Source: Acidobacteriota bacterium
Lineage (GTDB): Bacteria > Acidobacteriota > Terriglobia > Terriglobales > Acidobacteriaceae
NCBI GenBank assembly: GCA_021792135.1
Contig: JAJYVF010000030.1
Span: 1 to 64,000, forward strand
Direction: 5' to 3'
Length of the DNA: 64,000 nt
The position numbers and the translations under genes are program-made. Within the stretch, counting starts at the first letter, position 1, and every line of letters begins with the position of its first letter. The notes beneath the pieces were generated by a model. That model saw only the letters and a list, made by a program, of their open reading frames with translations. It ran no database searches and was not told the origin of the DNA. Below, one piece after another: positions 18,212-27,454 of the stretch.

Positions 18212-19771
18212 CTACGGCTTCGGGCAGGTGAAATTTGCAGCATCGTTCGTGTCGCCCGAACCGCGGTATTTCGCCACCTCCGGGTAAGCGCAGAGCGGCC
18301 GCGTCATCAGCACCTTGTGATCCGCCGAGTACTTTGTCGCGTCTACGGTGCCAGGCGGAGCACCTTTTTCGACCCAGCCCACCAGCGCGTCGAACAATCC
18401 GTACTTCGGGCCCTTCGCTGTCGGCAGGCCCAGTTGCCCGAAGGCGCCGGGACCTGGTCCACCGGTGCAGTGCTCCACGCCGGGAGCCATGTACAGGCGC
18501 AGGAACGACGCGGTCTGCGCATGGCCCATCTTCTTCTCGACCGCGGTGTAGTAATCGATGCTGCTCCACGGCGAGATGGCCGGGTCGTTCCAGCCGTGGT
18601 ACACGATCAGTTTGTCGCCGCGCTCGGCGAAGCGGCTCAGATCCGGATTGGTGGCGTCCAGGTCCGCCGCCGTCTTCGCCGCGGCCTGGCTCAGGGCAGC
18701 GTCGCGATCGAGGGTCAGGATGTCGGCCTTTGGGTCGCCGGTCACCATGTAGCGGAAATAATTCCGAACGAACAGTGAACCGGCGGAGCCGCCCGGCCCC
18801 GGCCCCATCACCCAGTCGCGCCAACCCTTCTCATCTCCCGGCGTGAAGCCGGGGAAGATGATGCTGCCGGAGGAGTCCGTGCCGCCGCGGTAGAACACGC
18901 GAAGCGAATCCACCTGCGGCTGCGTCAGGCAATCCACGGAATCGTGTCCCTTGCAGAGCAGCACATTGGGATCGAAGTGGCATTTCTCCGGATTGCTGAT
19001 GATGCCATCCCTGACGCCATCTTCGGCGTCGCAGGCCGCAAGGGCCGCTCGCTGGATGGCCGGGAGCTTGAGATCGGAGACGTAGGCGCGGGGATCGGCC
19101 ATGGTTTCCTGCTGTTCGGCCAGTCCGCCGGTCAGCAGGTGCGTCCAGGCATTCGCCGGCGCTCCGGCCAGAATACCGTCGTAGTCGCCGGGAAAGCGCT
19201 GCGCCTCCATCAGCGCCTCGCGGCCGCCGTCCGAACACGAGTCGAAGTAGGCCTTCGAGGCGGGCTTGCCGTAATACGCATCGATGATCGATTTCGCCCG
19301 CTCCGCTGTGAGATGGACGGCCCGCCAGCCGAAGTCCTTCACCTTTTCCGGATGTCCGAAGGCCCAGCTGGCATCGACGCCATCGGCCTGGTGGCCGGTG
19401 TCCGATCCAGCTGTGGCAAATCCGCGCTCGATATTCCCCGCCATCTCGTCGTAGCCAATCTGGCCCGCAAATCCGCCGTTGCCCACGCCGAGGAATCTTC
19501 CGTTCCAGTCCGACTCCGGCAGCCACACTTCAAAGCGAATCTCCGAGTCGGCGCTCGGGCGAAGAATTCCGGTGACGCGGCAGAAGGCGGGCAGCCCCGT
19601 GTGCATCTTGTCGCTGATGGGTTCTTCGAATGTTCCGGAGGCGACGCGCGTGACGGCGGTGATGGTCGTCGTGGGGAGCTTCACTCCGCGAAGGCTGCCG
19701 CAGTCGGCGGCATGAACCAGTGCAGGGAGAAGGAGCAGACCGAGAAAGGCAGCAGACCTGCGGCAGGACAT
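18212..19771 (-). CDS. Secreted tannase/feruloyl-esterase family protein
   Basis: 519 residues from the ATG at 19771 (AAGGA nine bases upstream); a TTG three codons earlier would leave no spacer. Signal peptide MSCRRSAAFLGLLLLPALVH then Ala-Ala-Asp-Cys. The nucleophile elbow CSDGGREA (Ser near residue 186) sits in the family context FDSCSDGGREALMEAQRFPG, and the catalytic His is probably in MAPGVEHCTGGPG near the C-terminus. Members hydrolyse ester bonds of gallate or feruloyl conjugates, suggesting use of plant phenolic esters; the actual substrate is unknown. A duplex of unrelated genes follows on the same strand, so operon structure is unclear. Confidence 0.9.
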   Translation of the reverse strand: MSCRRSAAFLGLLLLPALVHAADCGSLRGVKLPTTTITAVTRVASGTFEEPISDKMHTGLPAFCRVTGILRPSADSEIRFEVWLPESDWNGRFLGVGNGGFAGQIGYDEMAGNIERGFATAGSDTGHQADGVDASWAFGHPEKVKDFGWRAVHLTAERAKSIIDAYYGKPASKAYFDSCSDGGREALMEAQRFPGDYDGILAGAPANAWTHLLTGGLAEQQETMADPRAYVSDLKLPAIQRAALAACDAEDGVRDGIISNPEKCHFDPNVLLCKGHDSVDCLTQPQVDSLRVFYRGGTDSSGSIIFPGFTPGDEKGWRDWVMGPGPGGSAGSLFVRNYFRYMVTGDPKADILTLDRDAALSQAAAKTAADLDATNPDLSRFAERGDKLIVYHGWNDPAISPWSSIDYYTAVEKKMGHAQTASFLRLYMAPGVEHCTGGPGPGAFGQLGLPTAKGPKYGLFDALVGWVEKGAPPGTVDATKYSADHKVLMTRPLCAYPEVAKYRGSGDTNDAANFTCPKP

Positions 19772-19940
19772 CGGGCGCAATCCTTTCGCAATTCCGAAAA
19801 TTGGACCACGCCAATATACACGAGGGGCGCGCCTCAGGCCTCAGCGCGCCGCATCTGCTGCCCGAGCCCCACAGGCATCGAGACACCCCGGATCGGGAAA
19901 CAGATAGCAGCGAGGAGCGGCTCCCACCGTCCGCTTCGCT

Positions 19941-21281
19941 TTACTGTGCTGAAGACTCTTCAAGCACCTCAGCCCCGTTTCGCTTATAAACCACGCCGGA
20001 CTTCATCACGAAGTTCACCCTGCCCATCACGCTGATATCGTCCAGCGGATTACCGGGGACCGCGACCAGGTCGGCATATTTGCCCGCGCTCACGCTCCCG
20101 ATCTCATCCTGATGCCCCAGCAGTTCAGCGGCGTTGATGGTAGCCATCTGCAGCGTGTAGGCCGGTGGCAGCCCCGCCTTGACCAGATAGATGAAATCCT
20201 CCCAGTTCTGTCCGTGCGGATAGACCCCGGCATCGGTGCCGTAGGCGAATTTCACGCCGCCCTTATAAGCCCGGCTGACCGTCCTGATGATCTGTGGTCC
20301 GATCGCCAGGGCCTTCGCGGTGACCGCCGGCGGATAGGCTCCCTTCTTCGCCTGCTCCGCGACATAGATTCCCGTATAGACGGTGGGGCAGTAGAAGGTT
20401 CCATGCTGCTTCATTAACTGGATGTCCTCATCGTCCATGAACGTCCCGTGTTCCACTGAATCAACGCCGGCAACCACCGACCGCCGGATCGCCTCCGCCC
20501 CGTGCGCATGCACCGCGACCTTCATCCCGTAGTCGTGAGCCGTTTCCACCAGCGCGCGAATCTCGTCCTCGCTCATCTGCGGCCCTGAGCCGTTCGTGCC
20601 CAGGTCCATCACGCCGCCGGAAGGCATCGCCTTAATCAGGTCCGCGCCCTCCTTATAGTGGAGCCGCACCACTTTCCGTGCCTCATCCGGCCCGTTAAAG
20701 ATAGACTGCAGCGGTCCGGGATCGCCCTGCAGATCCATGCTCAGCCCATTTGTCCGGTCCGCATGGCCGCCCGTTGTGCTGATTGCCGGCCCGGCCGTGA
20801 AGATGCGCGGCCCGATCACGTAGCCCGCGGCAACCTCATTGCGCAGCGCCACCGTGTCGTAGTTGGTGTCGCCCACATTGCGTACCGTCGTAAATCCGGC
20901 CAGCAGCGTCCTGCGCGCATACAGCGTCGACCGCAGTACGTGATCGGCGAAGTTCAGGTGCGTTTCCTCGATGTAGCTGTTCTTGCTGAACTGCGAGTCC
21001 AGATGCACGTGGTCGTCAATCAGCCCGGGAAGGCAGGTGGCGCCGGCAAGGTCGATGACCGTCGCACCCGCAGGACTCTGCACCCCTGCCTCAACCTTCT
21101 CAAACTTATCCCCTGAGACGAAGACGGAGGTCGGCCCCAGCATCGTTCCCGCGGTACTGTCGAACAGCCGCGGGCAGTGCACCACAGTCTCTAAGGCTGA
21201 AGTGGCCTGTGCATGCGCCACAGGAAGAGGCAGACAGGCCAGGACGAGGGCCACGCGGCGGGCGGAACGGAAAAGATGCAT
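19941..21281 (-). CDS. Secreted metal-dependent amidohydrolase
   Basis: 446 residues from ATG 21281, chosen because AAGGAG lies nine bases upstream, whereas ATG 21290 touches it. Signal peptide MHLFRSARRVALVLACLPLP then VAHAQA. Amidohydrolase-superfamily ligands are visible: HVHLD (near residue 90), a Lys in DLIKAMPSGG that may be carbamylated, HAHGAEA, EHGTFMDDE and the Asp in FAYGTDAGV. This pattern resembles secreted imidazolonepropionase-like or prolidase-like amidohydrolases common in Acidobacteria. The substrate cannot be told from sequence. It diverges from the S10 peptidase gene, sharing a 60-base spacer. Confidence 0.88.
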   Translation of the reverse strand: MHLFRSARRVALVLACLPLPVAHAQATSALETVVHCPRLFDSTAGTMLGPTSVFVSGDKFEKVEAGVQSPAGATVIDLAGATCLPGLIDDHVHLDSQFSKNSYIEETHLNFADHVLRSTLYARRTLLAGFTTVRNVGDTNYDTVALRNEVAAGYVIGPRIFTAGPAISTTGGHADRTNGLSMDLQGDPGPLQSIFNGPDEARKVVRLHYKEGADLIKAMPSGGVMDLGTNGSGPQMSEDEIRALVETAHDYGMKVAVHAHGAEAIRRSVVAGVDSVEHGTFMDDEDIQLMKQHGTFYCPTVYTGIYVAEQAKKGAYPPAVTAKALAIGPQIIRTVSRAYKGGVKFAYGTDAGVYPHGQNWEDFIYLVKAGLPPAYTLQMATINAAELLGHQDEIGSVSAGKYADLVAVPGNPLDDISVMGRVNFVMKSGVVYKRNGAEVLEESSAQ

Positions 21282-21341
21282 CGTACACATCTCCTTCTCG
21301 CAAAGGTGCGAATACGGCTGTATCCGATATATGGTAACGAC

Positions 21342-22892
21342 ATGCGTTCCTCATGGCTCCAGCGTTTCAGGTTTTTTTCGCCTGCCGTCGCCTTCCTCTG
21401 CCTTGCCACGGTCGCCGGTGGCTCCGCTGTCGCCCAGGCGGACAGCGACACCGCAAAATCCGCCGCCGCGAAAGCGGCTCCTGCTCCGGAAAAATCCGCC
21501 GACAAAAACGCTCTTCCACCGCTGCCGCCCGACGCCCACGTTCAGCAGAGCACCGTCGTCGATGGGAAGACGCTGCATTACACCGTCACCGTGGGGACGC
21601 TGCCGGTCCGGGACTCCGAGGGCAAAACGGCTGGGGATCTGGTCTATACCGCCTACACCGTCGAGGGAGCCAACCGCCCCGTCACCTTCGCCGTCAACGG
21701 CGGTCCTGGCGCTTCCTCCGTCTTTCTCAACTTCGGAGCCATCGGGCCGAAGCACCTCACCGGGGTAGGGAATGAGGGAGACAGCCCCTCCGATCCGCCG
21801 AAGCTGGTCGACAATCCGGGAACCTGGCTCGACTTCACCGACCTCGTCTTCCTCGATCCCATCGGCACGGGCTTCAGCCGCTCACTGGTTTCAGCCGACG
21901 AAACGAAGAAGCTGTTCTATACCACCGAGCCCGACATCCACTACCTCTCCCGCGCCATCTACGACTGGCTTGTGAAGAACGGCCGCCTTGACTCCCGTAA
22001 GTATCTCGTCGGCGAAAGCTATGGCGGCTTCCGCGGACCCCGCATCACCTATTACCTGCAGTCGCAGTTAGGGGTTGCCCTTAACGGTGTCGTCCTGGTT
22101 TCGCCCTATCTCAACCCCACGATTGAGCGCAACGGCGACCTCTCCCCGCTGCCCTGGATGATGACCCTGCCTTCCATCACCGCGGCACATCTGGAGCGCG
22201 AGCATAAGCTCACTGCTGAGGCCATGCAGCCCGTCATCGCCTTCACCCTCGGCGATTACGCCACCACTCTGCTCAAAGGCAACTCCGATCCGGCCGCCAC
22301 CGATGCCATGATCAAAAAGGTCACCGAGATGACCGGCCTCGATCCCAACTTCGTCAAGGTCTCCGGTGGCCGGCTCGAGACCGGCGCCTATCTTCGCGAA
22401 GTCTGGCGCGAAGAAGGTAAAATCGGCTCGGTCTATGACTCGAATGTGACCATGTTCGATCCCTTCCCCTACTCTCCCGAGCAGCGCGCCAACGATCCGC
22501 TGCTCGCCAGCATGATCGCCCCCACCACGACCGCCATGGTCAATTTCGTCACCCAGACCGTCGGCTGGAAAGTCGATGCCCGCTACAATGCGCTCTCCTA
22601 CGACGTGAACCGCCAGTGGAGCCGCGATGCCGCGCTGCGCTCTGGCTCGGTCACGCAACTCCGCGACGCGGTCGCCGCCGATCCCAGGCTGCGCGTCATG
22701 ATCGTGCATGGATGGAACGACCTTTCCTGCCCTTTTATGGGCTCCATCCTGACCGTCAATCAGATGCCCATCATGGGCGACCCCACGCGCGTCTCCGTGC
22801 ACGAGTATCCCGGCGGCCACATGTTCTATACACGCGAATCCGGCCGCATCGCCCTGCGCAAAGATGTCATGGCCATGTTCGCGAAGCACTGA
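21342..22892 (+). CDS. Secreted serine carboxypeptidase-like protein, peptidase family S10
   Basis: 516 residues from ATG 21342; the in-frame ATG at 21213 lies inside the divergent amidohydrolase. Signal peptide spans about residues 1-32 (FFSPAVAFLCLATVAGGSAV then AQA). S10 motifs: oxyanion region VNGGPGASSVF, catalytic Ser in VGESYGGFRGPR, Asp in WNDLSCPFMG, and His in YPGGHMFYTRES. Such bacterial S10 proteins act in the periplasm on C-terminal residues of peptides. Ends before a convergent terminator-like hairpin. Confidence 0.92.
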   Translation: MRSSWLQRFRFFSPAVAFLCLATVAGGSAVAQADSDTAKSAAAKAAPAPEKSADKNALPPLPPDAHVQQSTVVDGKTLHYTVTVGTLPVRDSEGKTAGDLVYTAYTVEGANRPVTFAVNGGPGASSVFLNFGAIGPKHLTGVGNEGDSPSDPPKLVDNPGTWLDFTDLVFLDPIGTGFSRSLVSADETKKLFYTTEPDIHYLSRAIYDWLVKNGRLDSRKYLVGESYGGFRGPRITYYLQSQLGVALNGVVLVSPYLNPTIERNGDLSPLPWMMTLPSITAAHLEREHKLTAEAMQPVIAFTLGDYATTLLKGNSDPAATDAMIKKVTEMTGLDPNFVKVSGGRLETGAYLREVWREEGKIGSVYDSNVTMFDPFPYSPEQRANDPLLASMIAPTTTAMVNFVTQTVGWKVDARYNALSYDVNRQWSRDAALRSGSVTQLRDAVAADPRLRVMIVHGWNDLSCPFMGSILTVNQMPIMGDPTRVSVHEYPGGHMFYTRESGRIALRKDVMAMFAKH

Positions 22893-22922
22893 TCGCGCGG
22901 CCCGAATCGCCGGAGCCGGTCC

Positions 22923-22957
22923 GGAACCGGGTTGATTCCCACCCCGGTCCCGGTTCC
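22923..22957. terminator. Bidirectional terminator-like hairpin between convergent genes
   Basis: GGAACCGGG (22923-22931) and CCCGGTTCC (22949-22957) form a perfect 9-bp inverted repeat with a 17-base loop in the 80-base gap between the S10 peptidase and the convergent gene at 22973. CAGTTCTCTTTCG follows on the plus strand. Confidence 0.5.
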
Positions 22958-22972
22958 CAGTTCTCTTTCGGC

Positions 22973-23548
22973 CTACTTCCTGTGCCCGAGGCTGGTGCCG
23001 ATGATAATCTTCGGCTGTCCCCGAAGGCGGTAAGCTGAACCGCCGCTGACGATCAGCCCATACGATCCGGCCAGCGCGTCCGTGGGCACCTCCAGAGCCA
23101 GCCAGCTGTTCGGTCGTACCACGTAGGCTGGTTGTGGGAGCGGCCAGTAATTGTTGTTGGCAGGGTCGGGCTCGATCGTCGTAAGTGCCTGGTTCTCATT
23201 TACCCAGATAAAGCACCCTCCCGGAAGGACATTCACATCCTGAGACGGGTCGGTTGCTGGCTTGGGAACGATGATCAGCCTTTGCGTTGCCACATTGAGT
23301 GCTCCAGGACTGCAATAAAACAGGTATTCGCCCGGGACCGCCTGCTTACTGACCTTCGCCGCCTGATTCGAACCCGAGCCGACCGAATAGGAATTCTTGT
23401 CCAGATACCAGTTCACTCCGGCATTCGGCTGCACCGTGATCGCGGTATCGCCGCTCGGAATCTGACTGGGGTTGACGGTCCACGCAAAGTGCTCGCCAGG
23501 ATACGTGACAACTACCGGGCTGGAGACGTTAAAGATCCGCTGCTGCAT
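22973..23548 (-). CDS. Protein of unknown function with two similar beta-rich halves
   Basis: 191 residues, ATG preceded by AAAGGAGCATCG. I do not recognise the family. The two halves look alike: PGEHFAWTVN ... GEYLFYCS ... RLIIVP in the first and PGGCFIWVNE ... GSYGLIVSG ... KIIIG in the second. This suggests a tandem beta-sandwich of cupredoxin or Ig type. No copper-ligand set (His/Cys/Met) is complete and no signal peptide is evident, so a cytoplasmic structural or binding role is possible. It lies 48 bases downstream of the kinase on the same strand and may be cotranscribed. Confidence 0.7.
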   Translation of the reverse strand: MQQRIFNVSSPVVVTYPGEHFAWTVNPSQIPSGDTAITVQPNAGVNWYLDKNSYSVGSGSNQAAKVSKQAVPGEYLFYCSPGALNVATQRLIIVPKPATDPSQDVNVLPGGCFIWVNENQALTTIEPDPANNNYWPLPQPAYVVRPNSWLALEVPTDALAGSYGLIVSGGSAYRLRGQPKIIIGTSLGHRK

Positions 23549-23596
23549 CGATGCTCCTTTCCCTGAAGCAGGTGAACGTTTGGGATGGATGGCAGA

Positions 23597-26323
23597 CTAC
23601 CGAACGAGAGCCCGGCCCAGCAGGTCCTGAAACTGCGGATTGTTCCGCAGGTCATCGAATTCCGGCGAATCACGAACAATGGATGCGGAGTAGCCCGCCA
23701 CAAAAGCCTTCTGCAGCCACTCCAGCGCTTCGCCCGTTTCGCCCAGATCCTTATACACCACCGCTGCATTGAACAGTAGGTCCTTGTCCCCGCGCCCCAG
23801 CTCGAGCGAACGCGCCAGATGCGTCAGCGCATCCGCCTTTTCGCCCAGACTCGCGTAACACCCGGCCGCATCGCCCTGCCGCTCGGCATCGTTCGGATTC
23901 ACCTGCAACTGCTGGTTGACCAGCGCAAGCTGCTTTCTGAATGCCTCGGCGGCCTTCGACTTCTGCCCGCTGAACTGATACGCATCCGCCAGGTTCCCCC
24001 ACATATCCGGATCCCGGTCGTTGTACTTCAGCGCCGCCTGGTAGTCGCGCGCCGCCTCGGCAAAACGCCGCGCCTGGTACTCAGCTGTCCCCAGATTTGC
24101 ATAGGCATTCGCCGTCGGCCGCAGATTGATCGACTGCTGCAGCGCCTGGATGGCGGCCGCGTAGTTGCCGAGATACAGATACGCTCCACCCAGGTTGCTG
24201 TAGTTCAGATAACTCTCCGGCGCCAGCCGGATCGCCTGCTGAAACAGCTCTGCCGCCTTTCCATACTGGGCCTGCTGCAGATCGAAAACCGCCAGCTGCT
24301 GGTAAACCCGGCTCGAATTGGGATTCGCGCTGATCGCCTGCTTGTAGGCGTTCTCGGCATCGCTCAGCCGATTCAGTCGTCTATACGCGTTTGCCAGCCC
24401 TACATACCCGTCCTCAACGGAAGGCTCCAGCTCAATCACCTCCTGGTAATCGGTCGCTGCCGCCTGATATTTTCCTGTCCCAGCATCTACGAGCCCCATG
24501 CACAGGTGCCCGTCCGCGTCGGCGTTGCCCAGGCTGATCGCCCTCTCGCAGTCGCTGCGGGCCTTGTCCACCAGTGCGCTCTCGTGCGTAATCGTGTAGC
24601 GATCCCAGTAAGCCTCGCCGAGCTCCGCCAGAGCGCCTCCGAAGTTCGGATCGAGTGCTATTGCCCGATCCAGCACCTCAACTGCGTTGCGGATGTTCTC
24701 CGGCCTGGATTTGTCCTCCAGATAGCCGCGCCCTTCCAGAAAATAATCGTAGGCCGCCGGCTCTGTCGTTCCATGAACGGCCAGCGAAGCCTGCTCCTCC
24801 GGCCGCAGCGTGATCTGCAGAGCGTGAATCACCCCATCAGCCACCTGGTCCTGCAGCGAAAATGGATCCGAGATGGGCGCGGTCAGCGTCTGGTCCGCCA
24901 GCGTCTGGCCGCTCTGCGCACTGTGCAGCGCATAGGTCACCCGATTCATCTGCCGTGACTGCTGGATCTCCAGCTGCAGCATCATGTTTGCGCCCAGCTC
25001 TTTCATCGCCTGATCCGGAGCCGCTGCCTGCGCCTTCTTCACCTGCGTCGAGTCGATGACCTGAAGATCATGGTTCTGCGTCAGCGTTGCCAGCTTTGCC
25101 GCCACCGTCGCCGAAAGACCATCGGCGAACGCGCTCAACTCCGCGCTGTTGCCGTCGATGCGCGGAGGCAGCACCGCCAGCCTCGGCGCGGGAGCGGCCT
25201 TTGCCGCAGCCGGACCACCCTGCCGATGCGCCTTCCACATCCCCGCAATCCCCGGGCGAACCGCCGGCAAAGCAGCCAGAATCCCCAGCACCGCCACGAC
25301 CGCCAGCGCGTACCACGGCCAGCGCGGACGGAGCCGCCCGGCCAGCTTCGTGACGCTCCGCCCCTCCTGCACACGCTCCAGATCGCTGCGCACCGCCCGC
25401 ATATCCGCGTATCGCTGCGCCGGATCCTTCATCAGCATCCGCGCCACCAGTTTCGCCAGCGGGGGAGAAATCTTCAGCGGCCCTCGATCCAGAACGGCAG
25501 CTTCCCGCTCGTTCAGGATGTACGCCGTGGTCACCGTAACGTTCGGCCCCTGGAACGGGTGCTTCCCGGCGAGCATCTCGTAAAACACAATACCCAGCGC
25601 GAATACGTCGGCGCGCGCATCCGGCATCTCGCCCTTCAGCGCCTCCGGAGCCATGTACACCGGTGTGCCCGCCTTCACGCCCGGTGCGGAAAGCGTGTCC
25701 ATCGTCGCCGTCTCCCCGAAGGGATCACCACCCGCAAGCCGCCGCGCCACCCCGAAGTCCAGCAGCTTCACCTGCCCCGCCTGGGTCAGCATGATGTTTT
25801 CCGGCTTTACGTCCCCATGCAGAATGCCCCGGTTGTGCGCCGCCGTCAGCGCGTCCACACACTGCAGCGCAATCGCGAAAAACCGCTCCAGCGTCATGGG
25901 CACGCCCAGCTGTTCCCGCAACGTGGAGCCCTCGACAAACTCCATCACCAGCAGAACGTCGGCGCTTTCCTCGATGACATCGAAAATGCCGGCGATGTTG
26001 GGGTGGTTCAGGGCGGACGCCCTCTGTCCCTCCCGCAGAAAGAGCGCCCGGTCGCCCGCGGTTATCCCCTCCCGCCACGACATCCGCTTGATCGCGACCA
26101 TCCGCTGCAGCTTTGTATCGAAGGCCCGGTAGACCTCGCCCATACCCCCGGAGCCGAGGCGCGCTTCGATCCGGAATCGGCCCACCGTCGTGCCCGTCAG
26201 ATCCAGCGGAACAGTCGGGTGGACGGGCGGTGTCCTGACCTGGTTGGAAAAATCCGGCATGGGCGGGGAATCCTCGGGGGACCCGTTCCGCCCCATCCTA
26301 AATGGAACCAAAACCCCCAACAA
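23597..26323 (-). CDS. Membrane Ser/Thr protein kinase with C-terminal TPR array
   Basis: 908 residues from a TTG start with AAGGA five bases upstream (TTTAAGGATAACC); ATG 26296 and ATG 26260 lack such a site. The PknB-type kinase domain spans about residues 49-310: P-loop GSGGMGEVYRA, VAIK, catalytic loop HGDVKPENIML, DFGVARRL and YMAPEALKG. A TM helix near residue 340 (WYALAVVAVLGILAALPAV) is followed by a region with VLPPRIDGN and about eight TPR-like repeats to the end. The kinase part faces the cytoplasm and the TPRs the periplasm. The usual HRD is HGD here. Target unknown. Confidence 0.9.
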   Translation of the reverse strand: MLGVLVPFRMGRNGSPEDSPPMPDFSNQVRTPPVHPTVPLDLTGTTVGRFRIEARLGSGGMGEVYRAFDTKLQRMVAIKRMSWREGITAGDRALFLREGQRASALNHPNIAGIFDVIEESADVLLVMEFVEGSTLREQLGVPMTLERFFAIALQCVDALTAAHNRGILHGDVKPENIMLTQAGQVKLLDFGVARRLAGGDPFGETATMDTLSAPGVKAGTPVYMAPEALKGEMPDARADVFALGIVFYEMLAGKHPFQGPNVTVTTAYILNEREAAVLDRGPLKISPPLAKLVARMLMKDPAQRYADMRAVRSDLERVQEGRSVTKLAGRLRPRWPWYALAVVAVLGILAALPAVRPGIAGMWKAHRQGGPAAAKAAPAPRLAVLPPRIDGNSAELSAFADGLSATVAAKLATLTQNHDLQVIDSTQVKKAQAAAPDQAMKELGANMMLQLEIQQSRQMNRVTYALHSAQSGQTLADQTLTAPISDPFSLQDQVADGVIHALQITLRPEEQASLAVHGTTEPAAYDYFLEGRGYLEDKSRPENIRNAVEVLDRAIALDPNFGGALAELGEAYWDRYTITHESALVDKARSDCERAISLGNADADGHLCMGLVDAGTGKYQAAATDYQEVIELEPSVEDGYVGLANAYRRLNRLSDAENAYKQAISANPNSSRVYQQLAVFDLQQAQYGKAAELFQQAIRLAPESYLNYSNLGGAYLYLGNYAAAIQALQQSINLRPTANAYANLGTAEYQARRFAEAARDYQAALKYNDRDPDMWGNLADAYQFSGQKSKAAEAFRKQLALVNQQLQVNPNDAERQGDAAGCYASLGEKADALTHLARSLELGRGDKDLLFNAAVVYKDLGETGEALEWLQKAFVAGYSASIVRDSPEFDDLRNNPQFQDLLGRALVR

Positions 26324-26410
26324 GGTTATCCTTAAAGGCAGGCTGCCCCTGCCAGCCCACCCAGGAAGCTCTCGGTCGCATGTTCACCGGTTCCCTGAAG
26401 AGGTGTTCTG

Positions 26411-26905
26411 ATGTTTGTTTCTGCCACAGAATCGGCGGTGGCCACGGTCGTCGGCATGATTGCCGTCATCATATGGCGCATCCGCGAAGGCCGCACCGCC
26501 GTCACCGTAAAGAAGATCGTCATCCCGCCCCTCGGCATGGCCACAGGCTTCTCGATGTTCGTGGTTCCTGCCTTCCGCGTGCCCTGGCTGTGGGCCCTGG
26601 TGGCATTCCTCATTGGCGCCATCGTGCTGGCTTACCCCCTGCTGCTCACCACGCGCCTCGAACGTGACGGCGACGCCATCATGATGAAGCGCTCCACTGC
26701 CTTCCTGATGGTCATCGTCGTGCTCGCCGCCGTTCGCTACTTCGCCCGCGGCTATGTGAACCGGATCCTCTCCCTCGAACAAACGGGAGCCATCTTCTTC
26801 ATCCTGGCTTTTGGCATGATCCTGCGCTGGCGTGCCAGCATGTTCTTCGAATACCGGAGCCTCGTCGCCCAGCCGGCCCTCGAAATGGCGGAAACCGGCG
26901 ACTGA
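26411..26905 (+). CDS. Integral membrane protein, CcdC/DUF1453-like
   Basis: 164 residues with four or five hydrophobic segments: ATVVGMIAVIIWRIR, IPPLGMATGFSMFVVP, LWALVAFLIGAIVLAYPLLL, FLMVIVVLAAVRYFARG and GAIFFILAFGMILRWR. The KKIVIPPLGMATGFSMFVVP segment, followed by RVPWLWALVAFLIGAIVLAY, matches my recollection of the CcdC (DUF1453) family, first linked to cytochrome c maturation in Bacillus. Role here is not established. It diverges from the kinase gene across 87 bases. Confidence 0.7.
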   Translation: MFVSATESAVATVVGMIAVIIWRIREGRTAVTVKKIVIPPLGMATGFSMFVVPAFRVPWLWALVAFLIGAIVLAYPLLLTTRLERDGDAIMMKRSTAFLMVIVVLAAVRYFARGYVNRILSLEQTGAIFFILAFGMILRWRASMFFEYRSLVAQPALEMAETGD

Positions 26906-27086
26906 CGGCGGACCCCGCGGCTGCTCTCTTCGGGATCATTTTCAGGGTCGGTGCGGCCCGCGTGGGGAGCCATCACTGTTCCAGTTGCGGTTCTCAGCGG
27001 GCAAACGAAGAAGTGCTCACGGGAAACGAACGCAGGCCCCCGCCGCCATTGCCCCCGTTTCGGGGAACTGCTATTCTCGAAAAAGC

Positions 27087-27163
27087 GCGCCCTTAGCTCA
27101 GTTGGATAGAGCGACTGACTACGAATCAGTAGGTCGGGAGTTCGAATCTCTCAGGGCGCGCCA
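27087..27163 (+). tRNA. tRNA-Arg (anticodon ACG)
   Basis: A complete cloverleaf of 77 bases including encoded CCA. Acceptor GCGCCCT pairs with AGGGCGC, D stem GCTC/GAGC, anticodon stem ACTGA/TCAGT with loop CTACGAA, T stem GGGAG/CTCTC with TTCGAAT loop, discriminator G. ACG at positions 34-36 (A34 normally deaminated to inosine) reads CGN Arg codons. No repeat of its 3' end is visible elsewhere in the window, so no sign of use as an attachment site. Confidence 0.97.
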
Positions 27164-27454
27164 TCCTTTCATAACCTATGCGTTAACCCTCATCGCGGCC
27201 CGTCGACTTGCGGCCTGGCGCATTCCTTCGTCCCGCAGGCCTGTCGATATCGCCAATGATCGCTGATGACGATCGCGTGCAGCCGGATCGAGGGGAAGGC
27301 TTGCCTGCCAGTGACTGCTGTCACGGAATGGCGAGCCGTTTCGCGCAAAATGCTGGTGCCGCTTTCTGAAGCCCCCGGCCGTGGCAGACTCTGAGAAGCG
27401 GCTCTCATCCGGACAGACCGGAACGCCGGCTTCGGGGGAGAAGGAGGTATTGCA

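Noticed and set aside
18317-20035. Plus-strand open frames within and beside the tannase gene
   Set aside because: They overlap the well-supported tannase-family gene on the other strand, and no motif or ribosome binding site was seen.
27087-27163. tRNA-Arg as an attachment site of an integrated island
   Set aside because: No second copy of its 3' end and no integrase gene were found in the window.
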